A stretch of 64,000 nt of DNA from Rhodococcus sp. P-2 (GTDB lineage: Bacteria > Actinomycetota > Actinomycetes > Mycobacteriales > Mycobacteriaceae), in the NCBI RefSeq assembly GCF_016598535.1, contig NZ_CP066779.1, positions 2,046,001 through 2,110,000 on the forward strand, given 5' to 3'. Below are positions 61,520 through 64,000 of the stretch, piece by piece (position 1 is the first letter of the stretch; each line of letters opens with the position of its first letter). The notes under the pieces are model-generated. The model saw only the letters and a list, made by a program, of their open reading frames with translations, was not told the origin of the DNA and ran no database searches. The translations under genes and the position numbers were made by a program.

Positions 61520-62672
61520 TCACCTCATCAAACGATCGATGACCTCCATGGTCTGGTCCATCGACGCGACCGTCGTTTGGCCGTGGCTGATCCCACTGAG
61601 CTCCTGATACTCGAATTGCGTTCCTCGCGTACGCATGTCGGCCAGTTGCGCCCAGGTGAGCGCGACGGGACCGTCGTGTCCGACACGCTCTGCACCACGC
61701 GCAGCGGACGGTCGTAGCCGTCCACCGGCACCTGCATCATCTCGCGAAACAGATCGTGGAAACGCGGCGTCCACACCGACCGAGAAAACAACGAGTTCAA
61801 CTGGATTCGCTCAGCTCGAATCTGTCGGCCGAGATCTCCGGCGCACAAGCCTCGAGCCTTTTCCATCCACTCGATTCCCAGTGGCGAGAGAACCTCGCGA
61901 ATGTTCTCCTCGGGCCGCTGGTCGTCGATCCCAGCCAGGACATACAGCGCGTATCCCACCAATCCCGTGATGCCGATATCGGGAAACAGCGGCCCGCCAG
62001 CGGAAACAGACCTTCCATATGCGTGGGTCCTGCGACGACAACCGAACCACGGAAATCCAATTCCGGTGCACGAGAGGAGGCCTCGTGTCCCGCGAAGTAC
62101 GCCGCGTGCCCACCTTCGGACAGACCTGCCACCATCCACCGCGGGCTCAGCACGTTCCCGTACAACTCATGTGCGGCCCGTACGATGTCGACAGCATTTG
62201 CGCCGGCGGCATGTCCGTCGAGATACGCGAGTACCCCGTCTGTACCCAGACCTGAGTAGTCGGTGGCGACTACTGCGTACCCCTCGCGCAACCAGCGTTC
62301 GATCGGTTCGATCTCGCCCGGACCGAATCCGGTCGACGAGGGCGCACACTGATCCGCACTACCCAGAGTCCCGTGGGCGTAGGAGATGACGGGCCAACCG
62401 CCCGCCGGGGGTTCGCCTTCCGGCAGAAACACCGACCCCGACGAGTCTCCCCACCTGTCAGCGGTACGCAGAGTTCGATACACGACACGCTGCGCCGCAC
62501 CGGTGCCGAGCGGAAACACTGCAGCCGAGAGTTCGCTATAAGACTCCAACGCGCCCGCGACTACCTGTTCGTCTGCCGTCGCCACGACAGCACCTGTCCC
62601 CCACCCAAGACTCGACAACAGAATGCTCGCCACCACGGCGGCAACAAAGGTTCTACCCGAACGACTCACCAC
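61520..62672 (-). pseudogene. Secreted lipase (secretory lipase/LIP family) with two frameshifts
   Basis: The first frame (62672 down to about 61993) reads a signal peptide, SYAHGTLGSADQCAPS, the nucleophile region AGLSEGGHAAYF and VVAGPTHMEGLFPLAG. It then needs one inserted base to continue as PLFPDIGITGLVGYALYVLAG in the second frame, down to VVQSVSDTTVP near 61667. A second single-base shift leads to VALTWAQLADMRTRG, then SGISHGQTTVASMDQTMEVI in the third frame, holding the catalytic His and ending at 61520. All three pieces line up as one family member, so two single-base losses are inferred. Not functional as it stands. Confidence 0.88.
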
Positions 62673-62710
62673 GCCAATCCCTCCCGATCAGTGCAGAGCA
62701 TGATGTCGAT

Positions 62711-63169
62711 ATGCAGATCATCATCACCGGCCACAGCCTGCCCGGGCGTGATTGTTCCGAAACCGCAACCTTCGAGGGGCGAAGCAACATCCACGTCGGC
62801 ATTCAGCGTCGAGGCAAGCCACACGAAATTCTCGAGCTCGTACCAGGAGACGCCGAGACAGCGCGGTGGGAACTGACCGCGAACCTGGAGCAAAAGGCCG
62901 GTGCCTGGGACATTCTCGGTCCGTACATCCAAGGCCCACCGCGCGGACGCTTCATCTACCTGTCCTGGGTGACGGTGTCCGAAGACCAGACCTTCGAGAT
63001 GTTTCGGCGCGCAAAGCTGATGTTCGACGCGATCCCCGAGCACGTCATTGCCGAGACCGACGGTTCCGGCGTGCTTCACGGAAACCTCGGCCTCACTGAC
63101 GCCGCAGGTAAACCCCTATGCGCGGCGGTCCGGCCGCCGAAGATCGCATGGACATCCTCGCCTTACTGA
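62711..63169 (+). CDS. DUF5990 family protein
   Basis: 152 residues. ITGHSLPGRDC at the start, HVGIQRRGKPHEILELVPGDAETARWEL and GPYIQGPPRGRFIYLSWV match the actinobacterial DUF5990 pattern; FEMFRRAKLMFDAIP follows. Predicted soluble and beta-rich. Function unknown. It is divergent from the broken lipase gene. Confidence 0.8.
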   Translation: MQIIITGHSLPGRDCSETATFEGRSNIHVGIQRRGKPHEILELVPGDAETARWELTANLEQKAGAWDILGPYIQGPPRGRFIYLSWVTVSEDQTFEMFRRAKLMFDAIPEHVIAETDGSGVLHGNLGLTDAAGKPLCAAVRPPKIAWTSSPY

Positions 63170-63242
63170 GCATCGTTCAGTAGTGTGGAGTTCGACCACC
63201 TTCCCGGCCGGTGACCGCGCAATCGATACGGAGTCCGAACTG

Positions 63243-64000
63243 ATGAGCACCGAACACCTCGATGTCCTGATCGTCGGCGCCGGCTTGTCCGGCATCGGTG
63301 CTGCGTATCGACTTCAGACCGAGCTCCCCGGAAAGTCGTACGCAATCCTCGAGGCCCGTGCGAACAGCGGCGGAACCTGGGACCTCTTCAAGTACCCCGG
63401 CATCCGTTCGGATTCCGACATGTTCACGCTCGGCTACCCGTTTCGCCCGTGGACCGATGCCAAGGCCATCGCCGACGGTGATTCGATCCTCCGGTACGTC
63501 CGTGACACCGCTCGCGAGAACGGAATCGACAAGAAGATTCGGTACAACCGGAAGGTGACGGCAGCATCATGGTCGTCAGCGGACTCGACGTGGACGGTCA
63601 CCGTCACCACCGATGACGAAGACGAAACACTGACCTGTAACTTCCTCTATCTCTGCAGCGGTTACTACAGCTACGAGGGCGGATACACCCCCGACTTCCC
63701 CGGTCGCGAATCGTTTGCCGGCGAGGTAGTGCACCCGCAATTCTGGCCCGACGAAGTCGATTACTCCGACAAGAAGGTCGTGGTGATCGGAAGCGGCGCC
63801 ACCGCAGTCACTTTGGTGCCCACCATGTCGCGGGACGCAAGCCATGTCACGATGCTCCAGCGATCACCGACGTACATTCTGGCACTGCCGTCCAGCGACA
63901 AAGTCTCGGACACCATCCGCGCGGTGTTGCCGAATCAACTCGCGCACAGCATCGCTCGATGGAAGAGCGTCGTAGTGAACCTGAGTTTCTACCAACTGTG
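63243..64000 (+). CDS. Baeyer-Villiger-type flavin monooxygenase (EthA-like), 3' end outside window
   Basis: About 252 residues are visible from ATG 63243, after an ACGGAG site. FAD loop VGAGLSGIGAAYRL, GGTWDLFKYPGIRSDSDM, the full BVMO fingerprint FAGEVVHPQFWPD and NADPH loop VIGSGATAVTLVPT. The gene runs past base 64000, so about half is seen. It likely oxidises ketones or thioamide-type compounds with NADPH and oxygen. It differs clearly from the BVMO at 43292. Confidence 0.9.
   Translation, partial: MSTEHLDVLIVGAGLSGIGAAYRLQTELPGKSYAILEARANSGGTWDLFKYPGIRSDSDMFTLGYPFRPWTDAKAIADGDSILRYVRDTARENGIDKKIRYNRKVTAASWSSADSTWTVTVTTDDEDETLTCNFLYLCSGYYSYEGGYTPDFPGRESFAGEVVHPQFWPDEVDYSDKKVVVIGSGATAVTLVPTMSRDASHVTMLQRSPTYILALPSSDKVSDTIRAVLPNQLAHSIARWKSVVVNLSFYQL

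Overview
The window is typical high-GC actinobacterial chromosome. Gene content and order point to Rhodococcus, probably near the R. erythropolis/qingshengii group: many acyl-CoA dehydrogenases, SDRs, Baeyer-Villiger-type flavin monooxygenases and esterases, a cydABDC cytochrome bd operon, a mycobacteria-like purF/purM/purL neighbourhood with a Dyp peroxidase and M18 aminopeptidase, frequent GTG starts and tight ATGA/GTGA overlaps. The genus call is inference. No rRNA, tRNA, CRISPR array, insertion sequence or phage was seen.

1-12.3 kb: the end of a nitrobindin-like gene; an AbiEi/DUF559-type gene bracketed by two identical palindromes; the leftward cydA-cydB-cydD-cydC operon (bd oxidase plus its assembly ABC exporter) with a TACTAC...GTAGTA dyad upstream; an aminodeoxychorismate lyase-like gene; a rightward coupled trio (YgfZ-like folate protein, MOSC protein, class 3 L-asparaginase); and a small DUF3073 gene.

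12.3-25.3 kb: leftward purine genes purM, purF and purL, interleaved with three tandem AIM24-family paralogues, a sterol-carrier-type protein, a CPBP membrane protease and a membrane-anchored alpha/beta hydrolase. Then come a DypB-like peroxidase without its usual C-terminal tail or a neighbouring encapsulin, and an M18 aminopeptidase.

25.3-47.2 kb: catabolic and accessory genes. They include a Vat/CatB-type acetyltransferase, an acyl-CoA dehydrogenase, a membrane-linked esterase, an isolated TrpF, a secreted protein and several SDRs and hydrolases. A probable glutarate module (CaiB-type CoA transferase plus glutaryl-CoA dehydrogenase) lies beside a LacI regulator with a perfect 18-bp palindrome between them. 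A TetR gene, a patatin, and a BVMO-SDR pair follow. A membrane protein/XRE pair has a promoter bracketed by a 20-bp inverted repeat.

47.2-64 kb: a sulfonate/taurine-type ABC importer, then signs of decay: a truncated and frameshifted methyltransferase, a frameshifted flavin reductase upstream of sodA, and a secreted lipase with two frameshifts. Intact genes include a TerD-vWA fusion, a GAF-GGDEF protein, an HNH/13E12-type protein with a LexA box inside its promoter, a MarR-luciferase-like monooxygenase-FMN reductase-hemerythrin operon, a dispanin-like protein, a DUF5990 protein, and a second BVMO that runs off the end.

No stretch longer than 300 bases lacks a gene or recognisable gene remnant. 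The most interesting signals are the duplicated palindromes, the inverted repeat around the XRE promoter, the cyd operator, the AIM24 triplet, the encapsulin-free Dyp and the cluster of broken genes.
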